NCBI RefSeq assembly: GCF_014635325.1
Contig: NZ_BMCT01000007.1
Coordinates: 186,001-250,000 of the forward strand
DNA from: Azorhizobium oxalatiphilum
Lineage (GTDB): Bacteria > Pseudomonadota > Alphaproteobacteria > Rhizobiales > Xanthobacteraceae
Reading direction: 5' to 3'
DNA: 64,000 bases
Numbering within the stretch: position 1 is the first letter of the stretch; each line of letters opens with the position of its first letter. Both the position numbers and the translations under genes were made by a program. This document shows, one piece after another, positions 25,911-34,257 of the stretch. The notes beneath the pieces were generated by a model. That model made no database searches and was not told the origin of the DNA. It saw nothing but the letters and a program-made list of their open reading frames with translations.

Positions 25911-27410
25911 ATGGACACCTTCTTCGCCCTGCTTCAGGGCCTCTCCGTCGCCATCGCGCCCATGAACCTGCTGTTCGCCCTCATCGGCGTGCTGCTGGGC
26001 ACGGCGGTGGGCGTGCTGCCCGGCATTGGTCCGGCGCTCACCGTGGCGCTGCTGCTGCCCGTCACCTACAAGCTCGATCCCGCCGGCTCGCTGATCATGT
26101 TCGCGGGCATCTATTATGGCGGCATGTATGGCGGCTCCACCACCGCCATCCTGATCAACACGCCGGGCGAGAGCGCCTCCATGGCGACCGCCCTCGAGGG
26201 CAACCGCATGGCCAAGGCCGGGCGCGGCGGGCCGGCGCTCGCCACCGCCGCCATCGGCTCCTTCGTCGCCGGCACTATCGCCACTTTGGGCCTCACCTTT
26301 CTGGCCCCGACGCTGGTGGAGATCGCCGTTAAGTTCGGGCCGGAGGATTATTTCGCGCTCATGTGCGTGGCCTTCGTCACCGTCTCGGCCACTTTCGGGG
26401 ATTCGCCCGTGCGCGGGCTGACCAGCCTGTTCATCGGCCTCGCGCTGGGGCTGTTCGGCATCGACAAGCTCACCGGACAGGCGCGCCTTGCCTTCGGCGT
26501 GCCGGAATTGCTGGATGGCGTCGAGATCACCACGCTGGCGGTCGGCCTGTTCGCCATCGGCGAGGCGCTGTTCGTGGCCTCCCGCCGCAGCCATGCGCCG
26601 GAGCAGCTGGAGCCCGTGCGCGGCTCGCTCTGGATGAGCCTTGATGACTGGCGGCGCTCGTGGAAGCCGTGGCTGCGCGGCACGGCTTTGGGCTTTCCCA
26701 TCGGGGCCCTGCCGGCGGGCGGGGCGGAGATCCCGACATTTCTCTCCTATTCCATCGAGCGGCGGCTCACCAAGCATCCGGAAGAGTTCGGCAAGGGTGC
26801 CATCGAGGGCGTGGCGGGGCCGGAAGCGGCCAACAATGCCTCCGCCGCCGGAACGCTGGTGCCGCTGCTCACCCTGGGCCTGCCCACCTCGGCCACCGCT
26901 GCCATGATGCTGGCGGGCTTCCAGCAATATGGCCTCAACCCCGGCCCGCTGCTGTTCGCCGATCACCCGCAGCTGGTGTGGGGGCTGATCGCCTCGCTGT
27001 ATCTGGCCAACGTCATGCTGCTGGTGCTGAACCTGCCGCTGGTGGGCCTGTGGGTACGCCTGCTCGCCATTCCCCAGCCATGGCTCTATGCCGGCATCCT
27101 CGTCTTCGCCACCATGGGCACCATTGCCGCGAAACCCTCGGTGGTGGAGCTGGGCATGCTGACGCTGTTCGGCCTCATGGGCTATCTCATGCGCCGCTTC
27201 GATTATCCCATCGCCCCGGTGGTGGTGGGGCTGATCCTCGGGCCGGTGGCTGAGGCGCAGCTGCGCCGCGCGCTCTCCATCAGCCTCGGCGATCCCATGG
27301 TGCTGCTGGAGAGCCCGATTTCTGCGACGCTTCTGGCCATTGCCGCCATCGCTTTGATCGCGCCCTTCGCGCTGAAGGGCCTCAACCGCTTCAAGGCGGA
27401 GGAGGATTGA
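25911..27410 (+). CDS. tctA: Tripartite tricarboxylate transporter large membrane subunit
   Basis: The 499-residue permease begins with the typical TctA pattern ([20 protein letters not shown], then [20 protein letters not shown], a signature loop) and has about 11-12 membrane helices. It includes [20 protein letters not shown]-like residues in the centre (here [16 protein letters not shown]). It carries the solute with sodium or proton flow together with TctB, fed by TctC. The gene is the last of the operon; repeats follow directly. Confidence 0.96.
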   Translation: MDTFFALLQGLSVAIAPMNLLFALIGVLLGTAVGVLPGIGPALTVALLLPVTYKLDPAGSLIMFAGIYYGGMYGGSTTAILINTPGESASMATALEGNRMAKAGRGGPALATAAIGSFVAGTIATLGLTFLAPTLVEIAVKFGPEDYFALMCVAFVTVSATFGDSPVRGLTSLFIGLALGLFGIDKLTGQARLAFGVPELLDGVEITTLAVGLFAIGEALFVASRRSHAPEQLEPVRGSLWMSLDDWRRSWKPWLRGTALGFPIGALPAGGAEIPTFLSYSIERRLTKHPEEFGKGAIEGVAGPEAANNASAAGTLVPLLTLGLPTSATAAMMLAGFQQYGLNPGPLLFADHPQLVWGLIASLYLANVMLLVLNLPLVGLWVRLLAIPQPWLYAGILVFATMGTIAAKPSVVELGMLTLFGLMGYLMRRFDYPIAPVVVGLILGPVAEAQLRRALSISLGDPMVLLESPISATLLAIAAIALIAPFALKGLNRFKAEED

Positions 27411-27537
27411 GGTGGCATTTTAGTCCTCGCCCAAACGGAGCTTTCCCGCTGCGAGACAGGTCCCCTCTCCCGCTTGCGGGGGAGGGTTAGGGAGGGGGCA
27501 GAAGACGCGCAGTCACACAGGGCCGCGCTCTCAGGTC

Positions 27538-27705
27538 GTCATGGCCGGACTAGGTCCCGAAGTCGGATGTTTCCGACTTCGGTTTCATAATGCGTAAGTC
27601 GGCAAAAGCCGACTTCCGGCCATCCACGTCGGGCCGACAGTGGCGACCTCCGAATACTGAGCCTAGCCCAACCACGTGGATGCCCGGGTCAAGCCCGGGC
27701 ATGAC
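27538..27705. repeat. Dispersed intergenic repeat copy 3
   Basis: It starts GTCATGGCCGG and ends CCCGGGCATGAC, with internal hairpins CGAAGTCGG/CCGACTTCG and AAGTCGGC/GCCGACTT. It is the form with the internal insertion, unlike the shorter copy at 27967-28074. Confidence 0.8.
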
Positions 27706-27805
27706 GAATGGATGGGGTGTGCGAGCGTTTGAAACGCAGCCGGCATGTGGCTGCATTTACTATTAATCCCCTGCTTAATGGAACCCGTCCCCGCGCTACG
27801 CGCGG

Positions 27806-27931
27806 CCCCCTCCCAACCCTCCCCCGCAGGCGGGAGAGGGCTTTGTGGTGCGCCCGGTCGGGTGCGGCGACCTTCCCGCTGCGAGACAGGTCCCCTCTCC
27901 CGCTTGCGGGGGAGGGCTAGGGAGGGGGCAG
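27806..27931. repeat. REP-like doublet (BIME-like) copy 2
   Basis: Left arm 27806-27840 (CCCTCCCAACCCTCCCCC core) and right arm 27892-27931 (inverted counterpart) are separated by 51 bases and can form one long stem. It crosses the junction of the two tandem units. Confidence 0.8.
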
Positions 27932-27966
27932 AGGACGCGCAGTCACATATGCCGCGCTCTCAGGTC

Positions 27967-28074
27967 GTCATGGCCGGACTTGATCCGGCCATCCACGTCG
28001 GGCCGACGGTGGCGACCTCCGAAACCCGAGCCTAGCCCAACCACGTGGATGCCCGGGTCAAGCCCGGGCATGAC
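27967..28074. repeat. Dispersed intergenic repeat copy 4 (short form)
   Basis: It starts GTCATGGCCGGACTTGATCC and ends CCCGGGCATGAC. It lacks the AAGTCGG hairpin insertion of copy 3 and corresponds to the uninterrupted repeat. Confidence 0.8.
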
Positions 28075-28174
28075 GAATGGATGGGGCGTGCGGGCGTTTG
28101 AAACGCAGCCGCCATGTGGCTGCATTTTCTATTAATCTTCCGCTCAACGGAACCCGTCCCCGCGCTGCGCGCGG

Positions 28175-28301
28175 CCCCCTCCCAACCCTCCCCCGCAAGC
28201 GGGAGAGGGCTTTAGGGTGCGCCCGGTCTATCAGGCAAGTACTTATCGCTGCGCGACAGGTCCCCTCTCCCGCTTGCGGGGGAGGGATAGGGAGGGGGCA
28301 G
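28175..28301. repeat. REP-like doublet (BIME-like) copy 3
   Basis: Left arm 28175-28209 and right arm 28262-28301 are inverted and 52 bases apart. The right arm ends 18 bases before the gdh stop codon, so it could act as transcript end for gdh on the minus strand. Confidence 0.8.
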
Positions 28302-28319
28302 GCCGGGTGGAACGGAAGG

Positions 28320-31300
28320 CTACCCCCTTGCCAGATCGCCCAGCAGGTTCGCGGCCAGCGTCAGCTTGGAGAGGGTGAGGCCGGAGGCGGTGATGTCCTG
28401 AACCGTGGCGCGGATGCGGTCCACCTCCTTGCGGCGGTGTTCCACCCACGCCTCGACCCCCTCTTCCCCGGTGCCGCCCTGCGCCAGCACTTCCGCCGTG
28501 ATCTGGCGGGTGAAGGTCTCCATCTGCGCCAGGGCGCGGTCGAGGGCGAGGCGGTCGTAATAGTCCGGCGCGGTGATGGCGCGGGCCGAGGTCACGATGT
28601 CGTCCACCGCGAAATAGCGCCCGGCGGCGAAGAAGGTGGGCGCCACCTCCGCGATGCCGCGCCCCGTGCGCTCGGCGAGCTGGGCGATGTCCGAGCCCAC
28701 GGCCAGCGCCGGCAGAACGGCGATGTCCAGCGCCAGCGCCTGCGGCACCCGCTTGCTGATCAGCTCCGCCACCCGGCGGTCGCGCGCCGCCCGCCAGCTC
28801 TCCGGCAGGCTGGCGTCCATGCCCGCGCCGATGGCGGCGATGGCCGCGCCATAGCGCTCCACCACCCCGGCGATGCCGTCGGCGAAGGAGACGTTGCGCA
28901 GGAACCAGATGGTGCGGCCGATCATCAGCGACTGCACCTCCTTGTAGAGGGCGAGCTGCACCTCGCCGTCCACCTGCGTGTCCAGCGCGTCGATGGCGGC
29001 GTTCAGCGCGCCGAGGCGATAGCTGTCGCGCACCGCCGCAAAGGCGCGGGCGATGCCGGCGGCATCCGCGCCGGTCTGGTCGGCGATGCGGGTGACGCCC
29101 GCCGGTCCCCCCTGATTGACGATGGCGTTCGCGAGCCCGGTGGCGATGATCTCGCGGCGCAGCCGGTGGGCGGCGATCGCCTCCGGGAAACGCTCGCGCA
29201 GGGCAGCCGGGAAGTAAGCCTGAAGCTCGTGCGCGAGATAGGCGTCATCAGGCACGTCGGAGGCGAGCAGGTCCGCATAAAGCGAGAGCTTGGCATAGGC
29301 CAGCAGCACCGCCAGCTCGGGGCGCGTAAGGCTCTCGTTGCGGGAGCGGCGGTCGCCGATCTCGCTGTCGGAGGGCAGATACTCCACCGCGCGGTCGAGT
29401 TCGCCGCGCCCTTCCAGCACCTGCATCATGCGCTGCTGGAAGGCCAGATCCTCGGTGCCGCGCCGCTCGGCCAGCGACAGGGCCAGCGGCTGGAGATAGT
29501 TGTTGCGCAGCACGAGGGCGGCCACATCCGGCGTCATCTCGGCCAGCAGCTTGGCCCGCTCGGGCGCGGAGAGCGCACCTTCGGCCACCGGCAGCGAGAG
29601 CGCCACCTTGATGTTCACCTCCACGTCGGAGGTGTTCACGCCGGCCGAATTGTCGATGGCGTCGGTGTTGAGCTTGACGCCCTTGCGCCCGGCCTCGATG
29701 CGGCCGCGCTGGGTCATGCCGAGGTTGGCGCCTTCGCCCACCACCTTCACCCTGAGATCGGAGGCGGCGATGCGGATGGCGTCGTTGGCGCGATCGCCCA
29801 CCTGCGCGTCGGTCTCCTGCGAGGAGCGCACATAGGTGCCGATGCCGCCGAACCACAAGAGATCGGCCTTGGCCTTCAGGATGGCGGTCATCACCTCGGC
29901 GGGGGCGGCCTCGGGCTTGTCCAGCCCCAGCAGCGCGCGCACCTCGGGCGAGAGCGGAATGCGCTTGGCGGTGCGGGCGAACACGCCGCCGCCCTGCGAG
30001 ATGAGCGCGGGATCATAATCCGCCCAGGACGAGCGCGGCAGAGCGAACATGCGTTCGCGCTCCGCATGGGCCTTGGCCGGATCGGGCGTCGGATCGAGGA
30101 AGATGTGGCGATGGTCGAAGGCGGCCACCAGTTTCAGCGCCTTCGACAGCAGCATGCCGTTGCCGAACACGTCGCCGGACATGTCGCCGACCCCCACCAC
30201 GGTGACGGGGGTGGTCTGGATGTCCACGTTCAGCTCGCGGAAATGGCGTTTCACCGCCTCCCACGCGCCGCGGGCGGTGATGCCCATGGCCTTGTGGTCA
30301 TAGCCCACCGAGCCGCCGGAGGCGAAGGCATCGTCCAGCCAGAAGCCGTGCGCCTGCGAGATGGCATTGGCGGTGTCGGAGAAGGTGGCCGTGCCCTTGT
30401 CGGCCGCAACCACCAGATAGGGGTCGTCGCCGTCGAGCCGCACCACGTCGCGCGGGTGCACCACCTCGCCGCCCTTCAGGTCGTCGGTCAGGTCCAGCAG
30501 GCTGGAGACGAAGGTCTTGTAGGCGCTGATGCCCTCGGCCTGGATGGCCTCGCGGGTGCCGTTCGCGGGCAGGCGCTTGGGCACGAAGCCGCCCTTGGCG
30601 CCCACGGGCACGATGACCGCATTCTTCACCTGCTGCGCCTTCACGAGGCCCAGCACCTCGGTGCGGAAATCCTGCGGCCGGTCGGACCAGCGCAGGCCGC
30701 CGCGCGCCACGGGGCCGAAGCGCAGATGCACGCCTTCCACCTGTGGTGAGTAGACGAACACCTCATAGAGCGGCAGCGGCAGCGGCAGCGCCTCCACCTT
30801 CGCGCTCTCATATTTGATGGCGATGACGGGCCGGGGCTGCCCGTCCGCGTCCGGCTGGTAGAAGGTGGTGCGCAGGGCCGCGTCCACCAGATTGACGAAG
30901 CGCCGCAGGATGCGGTCCTCGTCCAGGCTGGAGACGTCGGCGAGCGCGGCCTCGATGGCCTCGCGCAGCGGCGTCTCGCGGGCTGCTCTGGCTTCCAGCG
31001 TCTCGTCGCGGGAGGGATCGAAGCGGATGTGGAACAGGCGGACGATCTTCTCCGCCACGCCCGCATGGTGCACCAGCGTGGTCCAGAGATAATCCTGCGA
31101 GAAGGCGATGCCCGCCTGCCGCAGGTAGCGCGCCAGCGCGCGCACCAGCGCCACCTCGCGCCAGTTCAGCTGGGTGTCGAGCACGAGGGCGTTGAAGCCG
31201 TCGTTATAGGCCTCGTCGCGCAGCACGGCGGTGAGCAGGTCTTCCAGCCGTTCGGCGGAGCCCGAGACCTCGATGTCGCGCCCGTCGGTGCGCTCGAGGC

Positions 31301-33161
31301 TCATCTCGTGCACCCAGCTCAGCGCGGCTTCGCTGTTGCCGCGGCCCTTGGCCTCGATTTCGTAGGAACTCTCGTCGATGGCGCGCAGGCCCATGTTCTC
31401 CAGCATGGGCACCCGCTGGGAGAGCGGCAGCGGCCGGCCGTGGGAGAGCAGGCGCAGCGAGATGCGGCTCTGGGTGTCGTCCGCGCCGCGATAGAAATCC
31501 AGCGCCACCGGCCGGGCGTCCGACAGGCGTTCCAGACGGGCGATGTCCTCCACCGCCGTCTGCACCCCGTAGGCGGCGATATAGCCGGCGTCGAAGGCAT
31601 TGCCATAGCGCTCGGCCAGCTGCTGCGCCTCGCGCATGCCGTGGGAGGCGAACAGCGCGTCGCGCAGGCGGTCGGCCCAGGTGAGGGACAGGCGGGAGAT
31701 GTCCTTCTCCAGCGCGTCCCGGTTCACGTCCGGCGTGCGGCCTTCCTGCCGGCCGATGATGTAATGCACGCGGGTGAGCGGCAGATCGACGAGGAACACC
31801 GGCTCCACCGCCGCCACCTGCCCGGCATAGGCCTGCGCCAGCGCGGCGCCGACCCGCTTGCGCAGGGACGCATCGAAGCGTTCGCGCGGGGCGAAGACGA
31901 GGACCGAGACGAAGCGGTCGAACGCATCCACGCGCGGCAGCACGCGCACGCGGGGCCGGTCGTAGAGGGAGAGGATGTCGAGGGCGTGGGCCTGGAGCGT
32001 GTCGAGATCGATCTGGAACAGGTCGTCGCGCGGATAGGTTTCCAGCACGGTGGCTAGCGCCTTGCCGGAATGGCTGTCCGGATCGAGGCCGGCGCGGTGC
32101 AGGGCCGCTTCGGACTTGGTGCGCAGATAGGGAATCTGCGCCACCGAATGGGTGTAGGTGGTGGAGGTGAACAGGCCGATGACGCGCAGTTCCCCGGTCA
32201 GGCGGCCTTCGTCGTCATGCAGCTTCACGCCCACATAATCGAGGAAGACGCGGCGGTGGACCTTCGAGCGCAGGGACGATTTGGTGATGATCAGCGGCTT
32301 GCCGCCGGCCAGGAACTGGCGGATCTCGGGCGTCGTCACCACCGGCTCGCTGCCGAGGCGCAGCTCGTGCACGGCCGGATCACGCAGCACGCCGAGGCCG
32401 CTCTCGGGCACCGCCTCAAGGCCGCCCTCCGGGGTCAGCGCATAGGCGCGCAGGCCGAGGAAGATGAAATTGTCGTCCACCAGCCAGTCGGCGAGGTCGG
32501 CGGCTTCCAGCCGCTCGGCGGGGGTGTAGGGGGCGCTGTCGTCGCGATAGCGGTCGGCGGTCTCGGCCACCCGGCCGCGCATGGCGAGGAAATCGGTGTT
32601 GGCCGCGCGCACGTCGGCCAGCACGCGTAGCAGCGCCTCGCGCAGCTCGGCCTCGGCTTCCGCGCCGCCGAGGGCGGGAATGTGCAGGTGGATCAGGCTC
32701 TCGCGCTTGAGGCCGCGCCCGGCGGCGGCGGCAAGATCGGTCTCCACCCCGGTGACGCTGGCCCCCGCGCGCTCCAGCGCGAAGATGGGATGGGTGACGA
32801 GCTGGACCTCGATGCCCCGGTCGGTCAGCTCGGCGGCGACGGAATCGAACAGGAAGGACATGTCGTCATTCACCGTCTCCACCACCGTGATGGCCGGCTG
32901 GCCGGGCAAAGCGGGGGTGAAGACGTGCACGTCGCTGGCGCCGGGCTTGTGGGCGGACAGGTGCCCCCAGGCGGTGCGGGCGAGGGCCGCGATGGCTTCG
33001 GGCAGGAGGGCTTCCACATCCTCCGGCGCTGCGCTGCCGAACAGCTGGCGGGTGAAGGCTTCCGGCACGCGGGCGCCGTCCGCTTTCAGGAGGCTCACCG
33101 CCATGGAAAGGCGGGCCTTGTGTCCGAAGGTGTCGGCGCCCTGACTGCCCTGGATATTCAT
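28320..33161 (-). CDS. gdh: Large NAD-specific glutamate dehydrogenase (GDH180 type)
   Basis: The 1613-residue protein belongs to the large NAD-dependent glutamate dehydrogenases that convert glutamate to 2-oxoglutarate and ammonia. The N-terminal ACT-like regulatory part contains FTPALPGQPAITVVETVNDD. The catalytic part contains RFGPVARGGLRWSDRPQDFR, VPVGAKGGFVPK with the substrate-binding Lys, and the Rossmann region VVGVGDMSGDVFGNGMLLS. The length matches the 1,600-residue class. The ATG at 33161 has AGGAGA upstream; the frame is open further to 33281 without a better site. The gene is monocistronic, and repeats follow its stop. The cellular role is glutamate catabolism. Confidence 0.96.
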   Translation of the reverse strand: MNIQGSQGADTFGHKARLSMAVSLLKADGARVPEAFTRQLFGSAAPEDVEALLPEAIAALARTAWGHLSAHKPGASDVHVFTPALPGQPAITVVETVNDDMSFLFDSVAAELTDRGIEVQLVTHPIFALERAGASVTGVETDLAAAAGRGLKRESLIHLHIPALGGAEAEAELREALLRVLADVRAANTDFLAMRGRVAETADRYRDDSAPYTPAERLEAADLADWLVDDNFIFLGLRAYALTPEGGLEAVPESGLGVLRDPAVHELRLGSEPVVTTPEIRQFLAGGKPLIITKSSLRSKVHRRVFLDYVGVKLHDDEGRLTGELRVIGLFTSTTYTHSVAQIPYLRTKSEAALHRAGLDPDSHSGKALATVLETYPRDDLFQIDLDTLQAHALDILSLYDRPRVRVLPRVDAFDRFVSVLVFAPRERFDASLRKRVGAALAQAYAGQVAAVEPVFLVDLPLTRVHYIIGRQEGRTPDVNRDALEKDISRLSLTWADRLRDALFASHGMREAQQLAERYGNAFDAGYIAAYGVQTAVEDIARLERLSDARPVALDFYRGADDTQSRISLRLLSHGRPLPLSQRVPMLENMGLRAIDESSYEIEAKGRGNSEAALSWVHEMSLERTDGRDIEVSGSAERLEDLLTAVLRDEAYNDGFNALVLDTQLNWREVALVRALARYLRQAGIAFSQDYLWTTLVHHAGVAEKIVRLFHIRFDPSRDETLEARAARETPLREAIEAALADVSSLDEDRILRRFVNLVDAALRTTFYQPDADGQPRPVIAIKYESAKVEALPLPLPLYEVFVYSPQVEGVHLRFGPVARGGLRWSDRPQDFRTEVLGLVKAQQVKNAVIVPVGAKGGFVPKRLPANGTREAIQAEGISAYKTFVSSLLDLTDDLKGGEVVHPRDVVRLDGDDPYLVVAADKGTATFSDTANAISQAHGFWLDDAFASGGSVGYDHKAMGITARGAWEAVKRHFRELNVDIQTTPVTVVGVGDMSGDVFGNGMLLSKALKLVAAFDHRHIFLDPTPDPAKAHAERERMFALPRSSWADYDPALISQGGGVFARTAKRIPLSPEVRALLGLDKPEAAPAEVMTAILKAKADLLWFGGIGTYVRSSQETDAQVGDRANDAIRIAASDLRVKVVGEGANLGMTQRGRIEAGRKGVKLNTDAIDNSAGVNTSDVEVNIKVALSLPVAEGALSAPERAKLLAEMTPDVAALVLRNNYLQPLALSLAERRGTEDLAFQQRMMQVLEGRGELDRAVEYLPSDSEIGDRRSRNESLTRPELAVLLAYAKLSLYADLLASDVPDDAYLAHELQAYFPAALRERFPEAIAAHRLRREIIATGLANAIVNQGGPAGVTRIADQTGADAAGIARAFAAVRDSYRLGALNAAIDALDTQVDGEVQLALYKEVQSLMIGRTIWFLRNVSFADGIAGVVERYGAAIAAIGAGMDASLPESWRAARDRRVAELISKRVPQALALDIAVLPALAVGSDIAQLAERTGRGIAEVAPTFFAAGRYFAVDDIVTSARAITAPDYYDRLALDRALAQMETFTRQITAEVLAQGGTGEEGVEAWVEHRRKEVDRIRATVQDITASGLTLSKLTLAANLLGDLARG

Positions 33162-33287
33162 CACATCTCTCCTGAGGCTCTTGCGCAGGCCTCGTTTTGA
33201 GCGATCCTCGCTCCCGCATGGGAGGCCGGGGGATGGACGGGATGTCTGCGCCCCCGGCGAGACAAAAGAATGACGAGGCAATCGGAT

Positions 33288-34109
33288 ATGGCGAAAAAGA
33301 TGACGTCCGCACCCGCAACGCGCAAGCCCGCCACGCTTGATGAAGCGCCCGCCGCTTCGCGCGCCGCGCCCAAGAAACGGGCAGTGGCGGCGGCCCCTGC
33401 GGCGGCGAAAGCGGGGCAGACGTTGAACGGCAGGTCAGCGCCGTCCGCCGCCGCGCCGAAAGCCTCGAAAAGCTCCAAGGTTGCGTCCTCCACAACCACG
33501 GCGGCGGTGAAGCCCGCCAAGGCCGTGAAGCCGGCCACCAAGCCCGCACCCGAGGCGCCGACCGCCCTCGATCTGCCGCCGGCGCCGCTGGATGCTGCAA
33601 CGCAGGCCTATTTCGACAAATGCGTGGAGAAGCTCGGCTTCGTGCCCAACGTGTTGCAGGCCTATGCCTTCGACATGGCCAAGCTCGGCGCGTTCGCGGC
33701 CATGTATAACGATCTGATGCTAGCGCCCTCCGGCCTCTCCAAGCTGGAGCGGGAGATGATCGCGGTGGCGGTCTCGGCGGTGAACCGCTGCTATTACTGC
33801 CTCACGGCCCATGGGGCGGCGGTGCGGGCGCTCTCCGGCACGCCGGAGCTGGGCGAGCAGATTGTGATGAACTACCGCGCCGCCCGGCTCGACAGGCGCC
33901 AGCGGGCCATCCTCGATTTCGCGGTCAAGCTCACCGAGGCCCCGCACACCATCGAGGAGGAGGACCGCGCCGCCCTGCGCACGGCCGGCCTCAGCGACCG
34001 GGACATCTGGGACGTGGGCGCGGTTGCGGCCTTCTTCAACATGTCGAACCGCGTGGCCAGTGCCACCGACATGCGGCCCAACGCCGAGTATCACGCGCAG
34101 GCTCGTTGA
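33288..34109 (+). CDS. AhpD-like peroxidase-related protein (carboxymuconolactone decarboxylase family)
   Basis: The catalytic core covers about residues 95-273 and holds the CMD/AhpD redox motif NRCYYCLTAHG (two Cys and a His) plus NVLQAYAFDMAKLGAF and DIWDVGAVAAFFNMSNR. These match the 'uncharacterised peroxidase-related enzyme' subfamily of about 190 residues. The first 90 residues are an extra Lys/Ala/Pro/Ser-rich, probably disordered tail that the subfamily normally lacks. The ATG at 33288 is preferred over that at 33270 because GAGG lies about ten bases upstream. It is divergent from gdh. The substrate is unknown. Confidence 0.85.
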   Translation: MAKKMTSAPATRKPATLDEAPAASRAAPKKRAVAAAPAAAKAGQTLNGRSAPSAAAPKASKSSKVASSTTTAAVKPAKAVKPATKPAPEAPTALDLPPAPLDAATQAYFDKCVEKLGFVPNVLQAYAFDMAKLGAFAAMYNDLMLAPSGLSKLEREMIAVAVSAVNRCYYCLTAHGAAVRALSGTPELGEQIVMNYRAARLDRRQRAILDFAVKLTEAPHTIEEEDRAALRTAGLSDRDIWDVGAVAAFFNMSNRVASATDMRPNAEYHAQAR

Positions 34110-34257
34110 GGGCGGCGGCGGGGGCGGGGCAGGTCATGCCGGCCGCTGCCGTCACGCCGCCGTCATAAGACCTTAGCAAAGATCGCCGCGACCGGCGGGC
34201 GCGGGGCTTCTGGCCCGCGCGCCCGCAGATATGAGATACCAGCAAAGCCGGGGTTCC

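Larger units (their letters stand above)
27441..28302. repeat. Tandem segmental duplication, about 2.2 copies
   Basis: Unit 1 runs about 27441-27870 (430 bp), unit 2 about 27871-28240 (370 bp) and a partial third copy about 28241-28302. Anchors are GCGAGACAGGTCCCCTCTCC at 27451 and 27881 and its GCGCGACAGG variant at 28251. Unit 1 is longer because of an extra internal segment with AAGTCGG hairpins at about 27562-27618. Confidence 0.88.
27411..28319. repeat. Repeat block between tctA and gdh (whole gap)
   Basis: The 909-base gap contains no gene. It is filled by a tandemly duplicated segment, two dispersed GTCATG repeats (27538-27705, 27967-28074) and several GGGAGGG arms. Both neighbouring genes point into it. 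Confidence 0.85.

Noticed and set aside
25335-26966. A long minus-strand frame across tctB and tctA
   Set aside because: It covers two conserved permease genes and has only repetitive Gly/Arg/His-rich sequence.
27441-28302. The regular repeats as a CRISPR array
   Set aside because: The units are hundreds of bases long, occur in only about two copies, and have no short repeats with equal unique spacers or cas genes nearby.
28077-30749. A very long open frame antisense to the glutamate dehydrogenase gene
   Set aside because: Its predicted protein is a His/Gly/Arg-rich shadow of the GC-rich codons on the other strand. The minus-strand gene is a full, conserved enzyme.
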